A DNA stretch of 64,000 nucleotides from Chitinophagaceae bacterium (GCA_017307735.1 JAFKGR010000016.1:43304-107303); one strand, 5' to 3'; positions 27,655-37,292 are shown, counted from the stretch's first letter. Numbers and translations: made by a program. The notes: a model not told the origin generated them from the sequence alone.

Positions 27655-28030
27655 ATTTTACGGCGATGTGAAGTAAACATTTTTTATCAGATAATGGAAA
27701 TTTATTATTAACAAATTTTAATCCGCCCGATCACCAACATTTTAAATCAGTTATTTATGAAGGTTCAATTGAATATAAAACGGAAGCCGAATGATATCGA
27801 AACCATATACTTTTTAAATAATTATCTGAAATTGTTGAATGGCAAGCGAAATCATCTTTCAACATTAGAAAATACTTCAGGAATCATATTACCAATTTTC
27901 AATTAACGGCTTTTTTAGTTAACCGGTGAAAAATACATTCCCTTCTACAGGAAAAATTATTCAAATTTGCAACAGACCGATTATCCGCGAATATCCAGTC
28001 ATCATCCTTCAAATAGGTATTATAAGTATC
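27655..28030. other. Intergenic stretch without a recognised gene
   Basis: Separates the GT2/phosphatase pair from the carbamoyltransferase. A 49-codon plus-strand frame (27757-27906, MKVQLNIKR start) is present but has no recognisable feature, and I do not call it a gene. No terminator hairpin was seen. Confidence 0.3.
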
Positions 28031-28114
28031 ATTCTTAATTACTAATTCTCAATTCTTAATTCTTCACTCTTAATTCTTAATTTTTAATTCCTCACTCTTC
28101 ATTCTTAATTCTTC
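28031..28114 (-). repeat. Tandem heptamer array, 12 units (plus-strand unit ATTCTTA)
   Basis: Twelve consecutive 7-base units, mostly ATTCTTA with variants such as ATTCTTC, ACTCTTA and ATTCCTC. The last six or so units are read as the end of the carbamoyltransferase gene, giving an EELRMKSEELKIKN tail. Confidence 0.9.
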
Positions 28115-29842
28115 CCCCCTCTCCACCACCACATTCTCCATCACAAGCATATCCATTCCTGTCCGTAAAAAACAGTTAACAGCATCTTCCAGCGTATTGA
28201 CGATCGGCTCATTTTCATTAAAAGAAGTATTGAGCAAAATCGGGATACCGGTTTTTCTCCTGAAGGTTTCTATCAGGTTATAATATCTTGGCGACGCTTC
28301 TTTTTCCACTGTCTGAAGCCTGCCTGTACCATCCACATGAGTTACGGCCGGGATCAACGATCTCTTTTCTTCTCTGATCTTAAAAACTTTTTCCATAAAT
28401 GGAACATCATCGTCCTGTTCAAAAAATTCCGAAACATATTCTTTCAAAACCGAGGGGGCAAATGGCCGGAAACTTTCTCTCCGTTTAATCTTTGTATTCA
28501 AAATACTCTTTGCATCTGATCTTCGCGGATCCGCAAGAATAGACCTGCCACCCAAAGCTCTCGGTCCAAACTCTGACCTTCCATTGAACCATCCGACGAC
28601 TCCTCCCTTAATCAAAGTCCCGCAAATCTTTTCAAATAATTCTTCATCATTCATTTCGGAAAATCCAAGATTTATTTCTCTCAGACAATGCTTAATCTCT
28701 TCATTGGAATATTTACTTCCGAGGTAAGCCGTTTTGATATGATACCTTTTGGATGACGGACTATTTTTATAATGTACAAAGAGGGCTGATCCCATGGATA
28801 TTCCTGCATCATGCCCTGCACCGGGAATATAAATATTTTCAAATGGTGTGTTATCACGAATTTTCCCATTGGCAACACTATTTTGCGCAACTCCACCCGC
28901 GAGACATAAATTTTTACATTTGGTTATTTCACAGAGATAGTTCAAAATGTGAAAAAGAACTTGTTCGGTTACCTGCTGAACCGATGCTGCCAGGTCTTTA
29001 TTTGCTTGTGTCAACGGCGCTTTCACATCCCGCACCTTCCCGAATGTATCAATCATTTTCTGACTATATAATGGCGCTACCACAGGCATAAAGTTTTCAT
29101 CATAACTGATAATTCCTTCTGTTCCTTTTCTGAAAAAAGAAAGATCGAGCCGGAACAAACCATCATTCCTCAACTTTATAATTCTGCTTACCTCCTCTGC
29201 ATAAACAGGTTTGCCATACGGAGCCAGCCCCATTACTTTGTACTCATCACCATAATGCGGAAACCCGAGCAATTGGGTAAATGCGGTATAAAAAATTCCG
29301 AGGGAATGAGGAAAATCAACAGAATTCAGAATCTCAATCCGATTGTCACGACCTATTCCGGTCATGGTAGTTGAAAAATCTCCTGAACCATCTACCGAAA
29401 GGCAGGCTGCTTCTTCAAATGGGGAAGCAAAGAAAGCAGATGCAATATGGCTGCGGTGATGTTCGACATGTACTACTTTATTTTTGAAGAATGATTCCGG
29501 TTTGCCAACAGAATTTACTAATTCCTTAGTTACATTTCCCGCTTTGCGGCTATTTGCAAACCTGTCTTTAATCGCCCGGAAACTTCCGCCCGGGTTTTTA
29601 ACCAGGTAAAGAATTTTGTGCAAAAATTTTGCAGAAGGATCCCTGCCAATGACAAAGAAATCAATGTCTTCAGGATTAAGTCCGCTTTCTTTCAAACAAA
29701 ATTGTATTGCCTGCGAGGGAAATCCGGCCCAGTGTTTTTTCCGCGTAAAGCGTTCCTCCTCTATGGCCAAAATCAATTTTCCATCCACCACCAGTGCTGC
29801 CGAAGCATCTGCATGCCACGCATTGATCCCGATAATATTCAT
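28070..29842 (-). CDS. NodU/CmcH-family carbamoyltransferase
   Basis: About 590 residues. The start is ATG at 29842, overlapping the exosortase TGA by one base (TGATG); a TTG one codon earlier is also open. The N-terminal domain has NIIGINAWHADASAALV, EEERFTRKKHW and later VEHHRSHIASAF with iron-binding histidines of the TsaD-like fold. The C-terminal domain has EFGPRALGGRSIL and the ILLNTSFNENEPIV segment. It transfers carbamoyl from carbamoyl phosphate to a sugar hydroxyl, here presumably of the polysaccharide. The last 15 residues come from a heptamer repeat and are not expected in the family. Confidence 0.92.
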   Translation of the reverse strand: MNIIGINAWHADASAALVVDGKLILAIEEERFTRKKHWAGFPSQAIQFCLKESGLNPEDIDFFVIGRDPSAKFLHKILYLVKNPGGSFRAIKDRFANSRKAGNVTKELVNSVGKPESFFKNKVVHVEHHRSHIASAFFASPFEEAACLSVDGSGDFSTTMTGIGRDNRIEILNSVDFPHSLGIFYTAFTQLLGFPHYGDEYKVMGLAPYGKPVYAEEVSRIIKLRNDGLFRLDLSFFRKGTEGIISYDENFMPVVAPLYSQKMIDTFGKVRDVKAPLTQANKDLAASVQQVTEQVLFHILNYLCEITKCKNLCLAGGVAQNSVANGKIRDNTPFENIYIPGAGHDAGISMGSALFVHYKNSPSSKRYHIKTAYLGSKYSNEEIKHCLREINLGFSEMNDEELFEKICGTLIKGGVVGWFNGRSEFGPRALGGRSILADPRRSDAKSILNTKIKRRESFRPFAPSVLKEYVSEFFEQDDDVPFMEKVFKIREEKRSLIPAVTHVDGTGRLQTVEKEASPRYYNLIETFRRKTGIPILLNTSFNENEPIVNTLEDAVNCFLRTGMDMLVMENVVVERGEELRMKSEELKIKN

Positions 29843-30429
29843 CAAAAATGCGGTTGACTTAAGACGGTCTTTTCTGCTGAATCATTTCGATCAGATTTGT
29901 TTCTGAAAGAACGGTCATATAAAAAAATCATGATAAAAATAAACAGGTAAGCCACAATGTTAAACCAGGTGTGATGATCTAATCCGAAAGGCATGTCCCA
30001 TCCTTTGTTGATGGAAGTGAGGAACAGGGTAATGCGTACCACATTAATAAACCAGAGGCTAATCAATCCCATTGCCACCCAAATGAATTTCTTTTTGAAA
30101 GATCCTTTGTTGGCAACCACAAAAGCTGTCCAAAAGCTATACACACCATATCCCACGCAGGAATACGCTATGATGACGCCACGGCCATCATTCCAGCGAA
30201 GCAAAAAACCAGGTTCCTGGGAAGTGCCAATTCCGAAAAGTGATAAAATGAATGCAGGCGCTTTGATCAGAGAAATTTTCAAAGCGCTGACATAGTCAAA
30301 ATATTTTTGAACAAGGTCGCTGTGAATCCCTCCTCCGGGCGAGGCAAGGGCAATAACTACCCATGTACCAAAATACAGAAGGCAGAATACGCCGAGAAAT
30401 TTTGCGATGTATGTAAGTTGTGATTTCAC
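29842..30429 (-). CDS. Exosortase/archaeosortase family protein
   Basis: A 195-residue membrane protein with about six helices. The exosortase catalytic triad is visible: C91 (IAYSCVGYGVYS), R132 (INVVRITLF) and H152/H153 (LDHHTWFN). Exosortases cut and re-attach proteins with a C-terminal sorting signal and are linked to exopolysaccharide genes. From memory, a Bacteroidetes variant (XrtY) is described with a Wzy-like protein and a GT4, both found here 0.3-3 kb upstream. No sortable substrate protein is in the window. Confidence 0.85.
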   Translation of the reverse strand: MKSQLTYIAKFLGVFCLLYFGTWVVIALASPGGGIHSDLVQKYFDYVSALKISLIKAPAFILSLFGIGTSQEPGFLLRWNDGRGVIIAYSCVGYGVYSFWTAFVVANKGSFKKKFIWVAMGLISLWFINVVRITLFLTSINKGWDMPFGLDHHTWFNIVAYLFIFIMIFLYDRSFRNKSDRNDSAEKTVLSQPHF

Positions 30430-30445
30430 CTGATTTATTTAAAGC

Positions 30446-30453
30446 CAAATGTA
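30446..30453 (-). promoter_or_regulatory. Possible -7 element before the exosortase gene
   Basis: Minus-strand TACATTTG matches TAnnTTTG 16 bases before the exosortase ATG. With the 250-base gap upstream it suggests the exosortase and carbamoyltransferase genes may form a separate transcript. No -33 match. Confidence 0.35.
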
Positions 30454-30544
30454 TAATAAAGGAAATGGATATTTTGAAGTTGTAGCAATTATCCCGAATA
30501 CGCAAACACTTATGAGATATTTATACTTTTACTTATCGTTATTG

Positions 30545-30582
30545 TAGAATGAAATTCCTTTCTTCATTCGGAATGACAGTGT
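30545..30582. repeat. Degenerate copy of the TGTCATTCCGA repeat
   Basis: The stretch ending in TTCGGAATGACAGTG is an inverted, partly decayed member of the REP-like family that is abundant at 41.8-44 kb. Confidence 0.55.
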
Positions 30583-30679
30583 TATTTATTGACCGGTGTC
30601 AACATCGCACATAGGATAGTGATAGTACCTATTGACGGTGAAGATAACAAACACAGAGTGGGAAACAATTATTAATAAT

Positions 30680-31798
30680 TCATATTCCCTCTCCAAACAT
30701 CACACTATACTCCTCCATCCATTTATCCATATTCAAATTCTTTACTGCATATTCATGTGCCCCCCGCGACCATTTCTCCAATTCTTCTGAATCCATTTCA
30801 GAAAAAAATTCTATGGCATCTGCTATTTCATTTTCACTATGCGAATCAACATTTATTCCTGCATGCGATTCCCGCAACGCCTTCCACGGAGTATTCTCAC
30901 TTGTAATTACCGGCCGCCCGGCAGACAACGCCTCATAAAGTGAATGCCCGAAATTTTCACTCTCGCTCGGCATAATAAAAACATGATTATCCGCCAAACA
31001 CGCCAATACTCTATCGAACTCCACAGAACCCTTGTATTCAACCTTAATATTTTCCGGAAGATTTTTAATTTCTTCCTCACACTGCTTCCAATACAATTCA
31101 TCTTTTACTGCGCCGTAAATGGTATAGTTGACTTTGGATTTCAAATGACCCAATGCCTGAAGAACCGAAAGAATATTTTTCATCGGACTTATCAACGCCA
31201 CTGTCACAAGATTCAGCGAACCAGGGGTCTTCCACGGCAAGGATTGCCACTCAAACCCGGAAGGGATATTTCCTGCCACAAAAATCTTTGTCTTCTCCCC
31301 GAAAATATTCTGAACAAATTTTTTCTCTTCTTCATCGGTTGCATGAAAATAAACCCTTGATGGAATACCCATCCACTTCATCATCCGGATATACCATCTT
31401 TTCTTCCATGTTTTTTGAGAAAGGGCGCCGGGATGCAACATACCTCTTACCGAAATAATCTTCTTCGGCGCATTGCAATAAATCAACGGAACCAAAGTGA
31501 AATGCCAGGAAAACAAACCGGTCATGAAAATCACATCAGGCCTCAGTTTTTCCGTTTGCATAATCATCTGGTTTTTACAACCACTTTTTGATGCATACCA
31601 GATTTTGGTATTCGAATTAAAAGTCAGCCATTGGCTACGGTTAATATTCGTAAGTAATTCCCCTGTGAGTTCCCTGTCTCCTGTAAAAATGTAAAACTCT
31701 GCATCGCTGTATTGATTCACCAGATTGGCAACAGATCGAATAGGTCCGCCGGCTTTATATGTAGGCAGGAACCAGGGAATGGTTATGAAAATTCGCAT
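30680..31798 (-). CDS. Family 4 glycosyltransferase
   Basis: A 372-residue GT-B enzyme. The N-terminal half starts MRIFITIPWFLP with the glycine-rich KAGGPIRSVANL loop; the C-terminal half has LVTVALISPMKN and the donor-binding acidic pair in PSESENFGHSLYEALSAG near 280. The start IPWFLPTYKAGGP resembles the GT4 reported with exosortase XrtY (from memory). Probably adds a hexose to the repeat unit in the cytoplasm. Donor and linkage unknown. Confidence 0.9.
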   Translation of the reverse strand: MRIFITIPWFLPTYKAGGPIRSVANLVNQYSDAEFYIFTGDRELTGELLTNINRSQWLTFNSNTKIWYASKSGCKNQMIMQTEKLRPDVIFMTGLFSWHFTLVPLIYCNAPKKIISVRGMLHPGALSQKTWKKRWYIRMMKWMGIPSRVYFHATDEEEKKFVQNIFGEKTKIFVAGNIPSGFEWQSLPWKTPGSLNLVTVALISPMKNILSVLQALGHLKSKVNYTIYGAVKDELYWKQCEEEIKNLPENIKVEYKGSVEFDRVLACLADNHVFIMPSESENFGHSLYEALSAGRPVITSENTPWKALRESHAGINVDSHSENEIADAIEFFSEMDSEELEKWSRGAHEYAVKNLNMDKWMEEYSVMFGEGI

Positions 31799-31888
31799 TT
31801 GGGTAAGTTAGTATCCGGAGGTTTTATTTTGTCATGCCTGGTATGGGATAGTCCACCACAACTATCAATACACGAAACTTTATTTAGT

Positions 31889-31939
31889 GGCTGGTGTCCT
31901 CACCAGCCGCGAGAGTAAACGTGACGGGTGAGTACCCGT
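31889..31939. repeat. Two small palindromes
   Basis: GGCTGGTG-TCCT-CACCAGCC (31889-31908) and ACGGGT-GAGT-ACCCGT (31924-31939) are perfect hairpins in the gap between the GT4 and Wzy-like genes. They look like dispersed intergenic elements, not terminators. Confidence 0.65.
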
Positions 31940-31964
31940 AACAGTGAACAAAATTTAAAACTCT

Positions 31965-32042
31965 GAAATCTGCTGTGGCGAACAGGCTCCTAAATCCGCC
32001 ACGGCGGACAGGCTCTTAAATCCGCCACGGCGGACAGGCTCC
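31965..32042. repeat. Three tandem 26-bp units with a GC palindrome
   Basis: Units at 31965, 31991 and 32017. The last two are almost identical and contain TCCGCC-AC-GGCGGA; the first is diverged. Together with the palindromes just upstream they fill most of the 262-base gap. Confidence 0.85.
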
Positions 32043-32060
32043 TAAACTCTAAACTCAAAC

Positions 32061-33476
32061 TCAACCCCCTCTCGCCAATTCCGCCTCTCTCTTCGCCTGT
32101 TCCATCAAAATCTTCTGCTCAATACCACGCCGGCTCAAATCTTTCTTCCAGAAAATAATCATCACCCACAACAGAAAACTCGCTTTCACCAAATGGCCTA
32201 AACCCGTTTGCAAAGCAGTATCCGGACGAATGGGATAATAAAATACCAAAGGAGTAAAAACAAGAATGATGGGAAAGTCTTTGCTGAACTTTTGAAATCC
32301 GATCAACACCAAATTAAATATCCACCCGAAAAGAAACATCCCGATACACCCGCCAAATGTACCGAAGTTGACATAAAAATCTCCCAAAGCACTAATGCTC
32401 ATACTGGTTCCCTGACGGATCGTCATACCGGTATATTTAAATACAAGGGAATTGTCGCCGGCTTTCAACTTATCGGGAGCAATGATCCTCGGTAAGAATG
32501 CCGCTTCCAGAATTTTGACTAATTCAGCTCCTCTGGCAAAAGGTTCATGCTCTGGTACCCACTTCATCGCATTTGTCACAATGAATCCCTGGTTGATACG
32601 TACATTGCTCTCGGCTATATTATTCGGATTGAAGAATCCGCCAGACTGATCTACTGTCCGGAAACTTTCTTCAAAAGCAGCCGAATTACCTTGCCCGTAT
32701 GTGATGTTTGATCGATAAACAGATTTGATTTGCTGTATTATAAGCACAGTTACCACCATTCCGACAGTAAACCAGATTTTGACAAAAATGGAAGGTTTGT
32801 ATTTTATTGCCAGAACTGCAAGGATAAAAACAGCCCACGTCAGTAAATCATGAAACATAGCTGCCTTCAAGGAACTGCTGACAATTGCACCCACAACCAA
32901 AACAAACGGCAGTAATTTAACCGGTTGCTTACTCAAAAGAAGCATAAACAATCCAATAAACTTAAACCCACTCAGGATATAAAACACATTGGCCAACTCT
33001 GCACCAAAGAAACCAGATACAATAGATGAAAGAAACCCTATCCCGATAAAAATATACGGCAACTGGGTATTCGATTCCACAAACCTGTTCACCGCTGCTT
33101 CGTCCACCTTCTCTCCCCATAGCCTGCCTGAAATATGCAATCCTAATATGAAACAAATAACCGCAGGAATAGCATAAGCAAAATACACATCCTCCGGCAC
33201 TTGCATCCGGTATTTGAAATACATCAACTCATCCAGTCCGCTGTAGGCAAATGAAGGCCCAACGAGGTATTGCAAACACGCCATTGCTCCTGCCCAATAT
33301 CTTACAGGAATCACATATCCGTAAGAATAAAACAACAACAAAAACTGATGCCCCGCAATTGCCAATGCCAAAAATCGCCACACCGAAATATCCGGAATTA
33401 CGATGATCACCGCCACCAATCCCAGTGCATAAGCAAGCCAGTTGATTTTTACATTGAAAAGGGTTGGGAAGAACAA
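32061..33476 (-). CDS. Wzy-like polysaccharide polymerase (membrane)
   Basis: A 471-residue membrane protein starting at TTG, with about eleven hydrophobic helices and a large loop near residues 270-350 (RSNITYGQGNSAAF, then GTSMSISALGDFYVNFG). Loop positions and the GDFYVNFGTFGGCIGMF block fit O-antigen-polymerase-like proteins that join repeat units at the periplasmic face. From memory it resembles the Wzy-like partner of exosortase Y. The C-terminal tail is basic and charged. Assignment is by topology and context, since Wzy sequences are poorly conserved. Confidence 0.75.
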   Translation of the reverse strand: MFFPTLFNVKINWLAYALGLVAVIIVIPDISVWRFLALAIAGHQFLLLFYSYGYVIPVRYWAGAMACLQYLVGPSFAYSGLDELMYFKYRMQVPEDVYFAYAIPAVICFILGLHISGRLWGEKVDEAAVNRFVESNTQLPYIFIGIGFLSSIVSGFFGAELANVFYILSGFKFIGLFMLLLSKQPVKLLPFVLVVGAIVSSSLKAAMFHDLLTWAVFILAVLAIKYKPSIFVKIWFTVGMVVTVLIIQQIKSVYRSNITYGQGNSAAFEESFRTVDQSGGFFNPNNIAESNVRINQGFIVTNAMKWVPEHEPFARGAELVKILEAAFLPRIIAPDKLKAGDNSLVFKYTGMTIRQGTSMSISALGDFYVNFGTFGGCIGMFLFGWIFNLVLIGFQKFSKDFPIILVFTPLVFYYPIRPDTALQTGLGHLVKASFLLWVMIIFWKKDLSRRGIEQKILMEQAKREAELARGG

Positions 33477-33479
33477 GTA

Positions 33480-33530
33480 GTTTAGAGTTTAGTGTTTAAG
33501 GGTTAGGGGGTTAGGCGTTTAGGGGGTTAG
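33480..33530. repeat. Tandem heptamer-like array (GTTTAGA, GTTTAGT, GGTTAGG type)
   Basis: About seven units of period 7, slightly irregular at the end, right at the 5' side of the Wzy-like gene (TTG start at 33476). Gene-sense unit is close to CTAAACC. Confidence 0.8.
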
Positions 33531-33693
33531 ATTTCTGGAGCCTGTTCGCTGCGATGGATTCCGGGTTCATTTGTTCATTTTTCAAATGTATTTGTTTCCC
33601 CCTAAATAAATGCTGCGTCAATAGTCCTGGCGGAGGGAACCGCGCAACCCGCTTGCAGCGTGTCGCCCGGAAGCGTGAAAGCGCGTCACCCGT

Positions 33694-34500
33694 TCACTTC
33701 ATCGCATGTATCATCACTGCTCCCTCTGCTTTGGGTTTGTCAATTGTCTCCCCGGCCAGTGTTTCAAGGTGGTATCCGCAATCCATCAGAAACTGCTGCG
33801 CCGCCCCCGGTTCAAGACCGGCATTCTTTTCAGCCCACCATTCAAATTCAAAGATGATATGTTCAATCCTTCCCTCATCAATCAATCTTTCAGCGCCTTT
33901 AAAAACAAAATACTCCCAACCCTGCACATCGGCTTTCAACACTTTTATTTTTTTTATGCCCTGTTCTTTTGCAAATGAATCAAGCGTAATGGTCTTTGCC
34001 TGATAATGTTGAAAACTGTCAATCTTCACCATCCCGCTCCAGCCGTGCATCCTGTCTGATTCATAAAAATTGTGTACCCCATCTTTATCTGACAATGCCA
34101 ATGGAATGGCTTTCACATTACCCATTTGATTCAGCAAAATATTCTTTTCAAGAATTTCATAAATATGATGTGCCGGTTCAAAGGCATATACCTGAATATT
34201 TTTATGATGTGCCGCCGGAATACTCATCACACCGATATTAGCACCGGCATCTATCATCACATCTTCATGTGTCAAAAGTGATCGCATCAGCTTAACTGTT
34301 TCCGGTTCATATTCTCCATCCAAAAACAAATCGCGCCCGATGCTATCGTGTGTGTTCAAAACATGAAACCTTAATCCGTCTTTGCACCGGATAATCCTGT
34401 CCTGATATTTATAAATGGCATTTTTGAACAACAGGCTCCCTATCCTCTTTTTGCCCCTGAAGGAAGGAAGAAGCCGGTATTGATCGGAAAGGAAACTCAT
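33694..34500 (-). CDS. FkbM-family methyltransferase
   Basis: A 268-residue SAM-dependent enzyme. The SAM-binding motif is DVMIDAGANIGVMSIP near residue 80, followed by VYAFEPAHHIYEILEKN and the FkbM block ITLDSFAKEQGIKKIKVLKADVQG, split here as ITLDSFAKEQG and LKADVQGWE. This family O-methylates sugar hydroxyls, and here would decorate the polysaccharide. ATG start. Two more FkbM genes are in the region. Confidence 0.9.
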   Translation of the reverse strand: MSFLSDQYRLLPSFRGKKRIGSLLFKNAIYKYQDRIIRCKDGLRFHVLNTHDSIGRDLFLDGEYEPETVKLMRSLLTHEDVMIDAGANIGVMSIPAAHHKNIQVYAFEPAHHIYEILEKNILLNQMGNVKAIPLALSDKDGVHNFYESDRMHGWSGMVKIDSFQHYQAKTITLDSFAKEQGIKKIKVLKADVQGWEYFVFKGAERLIDEGRIEHIIFEFEWWAEKNAGLEPGAAQQFLMDCGYHLETLAGETIDKPKAEGAVMIHAMK

Positions 34501-34564
34501 CTTAAATCTGAAAAGAAATCAGTTCTCATTATAAAACATTTGATTCAAAGAAAAATAATGGCAT

Positions 34565-35713
34565 TCATAAGCCAACCACCAATTCTTCAACTACCGTCAC
34601 AACCTTCTCAAAACTCCAGCCCTGAATTTTCTCATAGGCTCTTTTTCCCATGTTCGGCAACTCATCCCGGTGTTGAATCATCCAGTCCAACTTTATTTTT
34701 AAATCTTCTGCATCCCCCGACCGAAACGTAAAACCTGTCTTACCTTCTTCCACTAAGTCCGCTGCACAACCACACCTGTCGCTCACCAAAACAGGCTTAC
34801 CACAAGCCATCGCTTCATTGACGGCAAGCCCCCAGGTTTCACCCGGACCTTTGGATGGCAAAATAAACACATCTGAATTTTTATACACCGAAGGCATCAG
34901 TTGCTGGTTCATGAAATCCAGGAAATAAATATTGTCAACGTGGCCATACTTCTCTTTCAATTCTTTTTCCAATGGCCCGTTTCCTACCACCACCAACCTT
35001 GCATGCTGATATTTTTGTTTTGCAAAAACCGACAGCAACAATCCCGGGTCTTTCTTATCTTCCAATTTACCCGCATAAAGGAAGGTGACTTTTTTTTCGC
35101 TTCTCTCAGGCCATCCAGATATCTCTGCACCATTTGCAGCAGCAAAGCGATTGTTGTCTATGGCATGAGGAGCAAAGAACAATTGCTTAATCTCCACCCC
35201 GGCTTTTTGAAAATACTTTTTGTTAGCACTTCCCACATACAAAGCAGCATCCACGTGCTTAAATACGTTTTTTAAAATATAGGGCTTGATGAGTTCCTTC
35301 GGGAAAGTTTCCTTATCAAGAAGTGTACTATCGCCCCTGAACAAAACAGGTATCTTTTTATGGAAATATTTCAGCGCTCTGAGGTGGCCGTCAAACTTCC
35401 ATCCAAACACCAGCACTGCATCTGCGCGCCATACTTCCACTTCTTTTATCAGGGTTGGATTTTGGATGCCACGGAATGTTTTTGAACCCGGATTCTTAGA
35501 AACATTCTTTACAAAAGTGTAATCGTATCCCTCAAGAAGCGGGACATCCCATTCAATATTTTTCCCGAATCCCGGATCATACTTTTCCTCTGTCTGCACC
35601 TGACTCCATGTGTAAAATACTTTGATGGCAATCTTCTTTCTTTCAGCAAGCAAACGAAACCATGGAGCGTTGTACTGGATCGGGTGGGTGGTAATAATAG
35701 CGAGGTGTTTCAA
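34565..35713 (-). CDS. Family 4 glycosyltransferase
   Basis: A 382-residue GT-B enzyme starting at TTG inside a TTGA overlap with the upstream FkbM gene. Motifs are THPIQYNAPWFRLLAER at the N-terminus, TFLYAGKLEDKKDPGLLL near 210 and the donor site GPGETWGLAVNEAMACG near 300. The THPIQY start is a subtype common in polysaccharide clusters. Sugar donor unknown. Confidence 0.92.
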   Translation of the reverse strand: MKHLAIITTHPIQYNAPWFRLLAERKKIAIKVFYTWSQVQTEEKYDPGFGKNIEWDVPLLEGYDYTFVKNVSKNPGSKTFRGIQNPTLIKEVEVWRADAVLVFGWKFDGHLRALKYFHKKIPVLFRGDSTLLDKETFPKELIKPYILKNVFKHVDAALYVGSANKKYFQKAGVEIKQLFFAPHAIDNNRFAAANGAEISGWPERSEKKVTFLYAGKLEDKKDPGLLLSVFAKQKYQHARLVVVGNGPLEKELKEKYGHVDNIYFLDFMNQQLMPSVYKNSDVFILPSKGPGETWGLAVNEAMACGKPVLVSDRCGCAADLVEEGKTGFTFRSGDAEDLKIKLDWMIQHRDELPNMGKRAYEKIQGWSFEKVVTVVEELVVGL

Positions 35714-36459
35714 TCCAAATCTGATTTTATAAAAATGGTATCACACCAGGCTATGCTTCCGTTGCCATAAATACGATTGTAAATATCCTGAACCTTAAAA
35801 TTATATTCGCTTAAGAATTTCGCAATATCTAAAAACAAAGGTTGATCCTGATATTGTTTGATGAAATAGGTTTCACAATAAATCATACCTATTGAACCAT
35901 TTCTTAACAAATTTACCGCTCCCTTCAATGCACTCAATTCACTGCCCTGAATGTCCAGTTTCAGTATATCGATTTTCCTGATGTTATTGGCGAATGCAAA
36001 ATCATCCAATGTAATTGTATTTACCATGATTTCACTGACTTTCTTTACGGATCTGTCAGAATTGAGACCTGTCTTTTCTCCCGGCAGCAATGAACTGGTA
36101 TCTAAACTGTGATTTACATAAAATGTGCTAGAGCTTTTTTTGTCTGTAATACCAAATTCATATATCCCGATGTTTGAATTATTTGAAAACTTCGCTGACA
36201 GTTCCTGGAACATTCCAGGAAGCGGTTCAAAAGCGAATATTCTGGCCTCCGGAAAAACTTGTAAAAAGCGTTGAACTGTTACTCCCCGATTGGCCCCAAC
36301 ATCAAAAATAACAGGTGTGCTGTTTCTGATTTTTGTCCTGAAGAAATCAAATTCGTTAATTGACATACTTCCTGCCCGAAGCGCCTGCATATAATTTACC
36401 CCATGCAATTCAACATTCCATTTTCGGAGAAACTTGTTTAGCTGCTTTTTTGTGATCAT
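35710..36459 (-). CDS. FkbM-family methyltransferase
   Basis: A 249-residue enzyme with the SAM site PVIFDVGANRGVTVQRF near 50, FAFEPLPGMF, and the FkbM core TITLDDFAFANNIRKIDILK followed by LDIQGSELSALKGA. It overlaps both neighbours by 4 bases (ATGA and TTGA), so it is translated together with the GT11-like and GT4 genes. Role: O-methylation of a sugar in the polymer, inferred. Confidence 0.9.
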   Translation of the reverse strand: MITKKQLNKFLRKWNVELHGVNYMQALRAGSMSINEFDFFRTKIRNSTPVIFDVGANRGVTVQRFLQVFPEARIFAFEPLPGMFQELSAKFSNNSNIGIYEFGITDKKSSSTFYVNHSLDTSSLLPGEKTGLNSDRSVKKVSEIMVNTITLDDFAFANNIRKIDILKLDIQGSELSALKGAVNLLRNGSIGMIYCETYFIKQYQDQPLFLDIAKFLSEYNFKVQDIYNRIYGNGSIAWCDTIFIKSDLD

Positions 36460-37292
36460 CTGATGAATTCATTTATTTGTGTATCTGGATTAACACGTAT
36501 TTCACGATAACTCCCGCTATCCGGTTTTATTCTTTTCTGCCAGTCTCCCGAATGCATGATCACGACTGCCTCTGACAGAAACGCTGACCAATAGCTGAAT
36601 GAGCTATCTCTTGATAGCAACAAATAACGGCTTTGGCTCATCTGGAGAATATCCGTTATATCAAATTTATTGTTTGCAACTTCGGTGTTGGAAAGCCTCA
36701 ACAGCTTTGATATCTCATGCTCTCCTCCATCGGTAAAAATCATAACCTTCGGGTTTTCCCCTGTCGTATTTCTGAGGGCCTGAATAATGCCGATAAAATA
36801 TTCCTCTGAAGTGATATGGTTGGCATATTTAAAATCTCCCCTTCTCACGTGGACCGCAATTTCTGGTTTTAAACAACCGTTGAATTCTTTCATTACCCGC
36901 GGTGTCAGTAATGAAAATAACTTCTCACGAATGAGTGATAAATGCGGATAGAGATTGGTAAAATAGTTATGAGCAGGAAGTTTGTCAAAAATATAAACCA
37001 CGTTCCGCGCCGAAACACTCTCCACTTTTTTCAAGCCGGGATTGTGCACCTTCTTGCTGAATAGGGCTCCGGCGCTGCTAACGAACCTTTTCAACAACGG
37101 CTCCTCTTTAAAATATCCCCGGTACAACCTGTTTTTTTTCTCTCCCCTGAGCAACGCACCCCAACGGAATCCCCACCATCTTGAAACGGTAACGGGCAAC
37201 CGGTTCAGTTCTGCAAAAGCGATTCCATACGCCCAGACCAACATCATATTCCCCAGTCCTGACTTAGGAATTTTTATATAAACCCTTGCCAT
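36456..37292 (-). CDS. GT11-like fucosyltransferase-fold protein
   Basis: A 278-residue protein. The GT11 marks are partial: GLGNMMLVWAYGIAFA near residue 12 in place of GGLGNQMFQYA, and HVRRGDF near 158 in place of HxRRGDY; the GDP-fucose C-terminal block is weak (LLSRDSSFSYWSAFLSEAVV). It probably uses a GDP-sugar, but alpha-1,2-fucosyl specificity cannot be claimed. Its ATG overlaps the TAA of the preceding two-domain GT gene (TAATG). Confidence 0.75.
   Translation of the reverse strand: MARVYIKIPKSGLGNMMLVWAYGIAFAELNRLPVTVSRWWGFRWGALLRGEKKNRLYRGYFKEEPLLKRFVSSAGALFSKKVHNPGLKKVESVSARNVVYIFDKLPAHNYFTNLYPHLSLIREKLFSLLTPRVMKEFNGCLKPEIAVHVRRGDFKYANHITSEEYFIGIIQALRNTTGENPKVMIFTDGGEHEISKLLRLSNTEVANNKFDITDILQMSQSRYLLLSRDSSFSYWSAFLSEAVVIMHSGDWQKRIKPDSGSYREIRVNPDTQINEFIR

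Noticed and set aside
27757..27906. 49-codon frame in the gap before the carbamoyltransferase
   Set aside because: No motif, no neighbour relation and no visible promoter; could not be supported as a gene.
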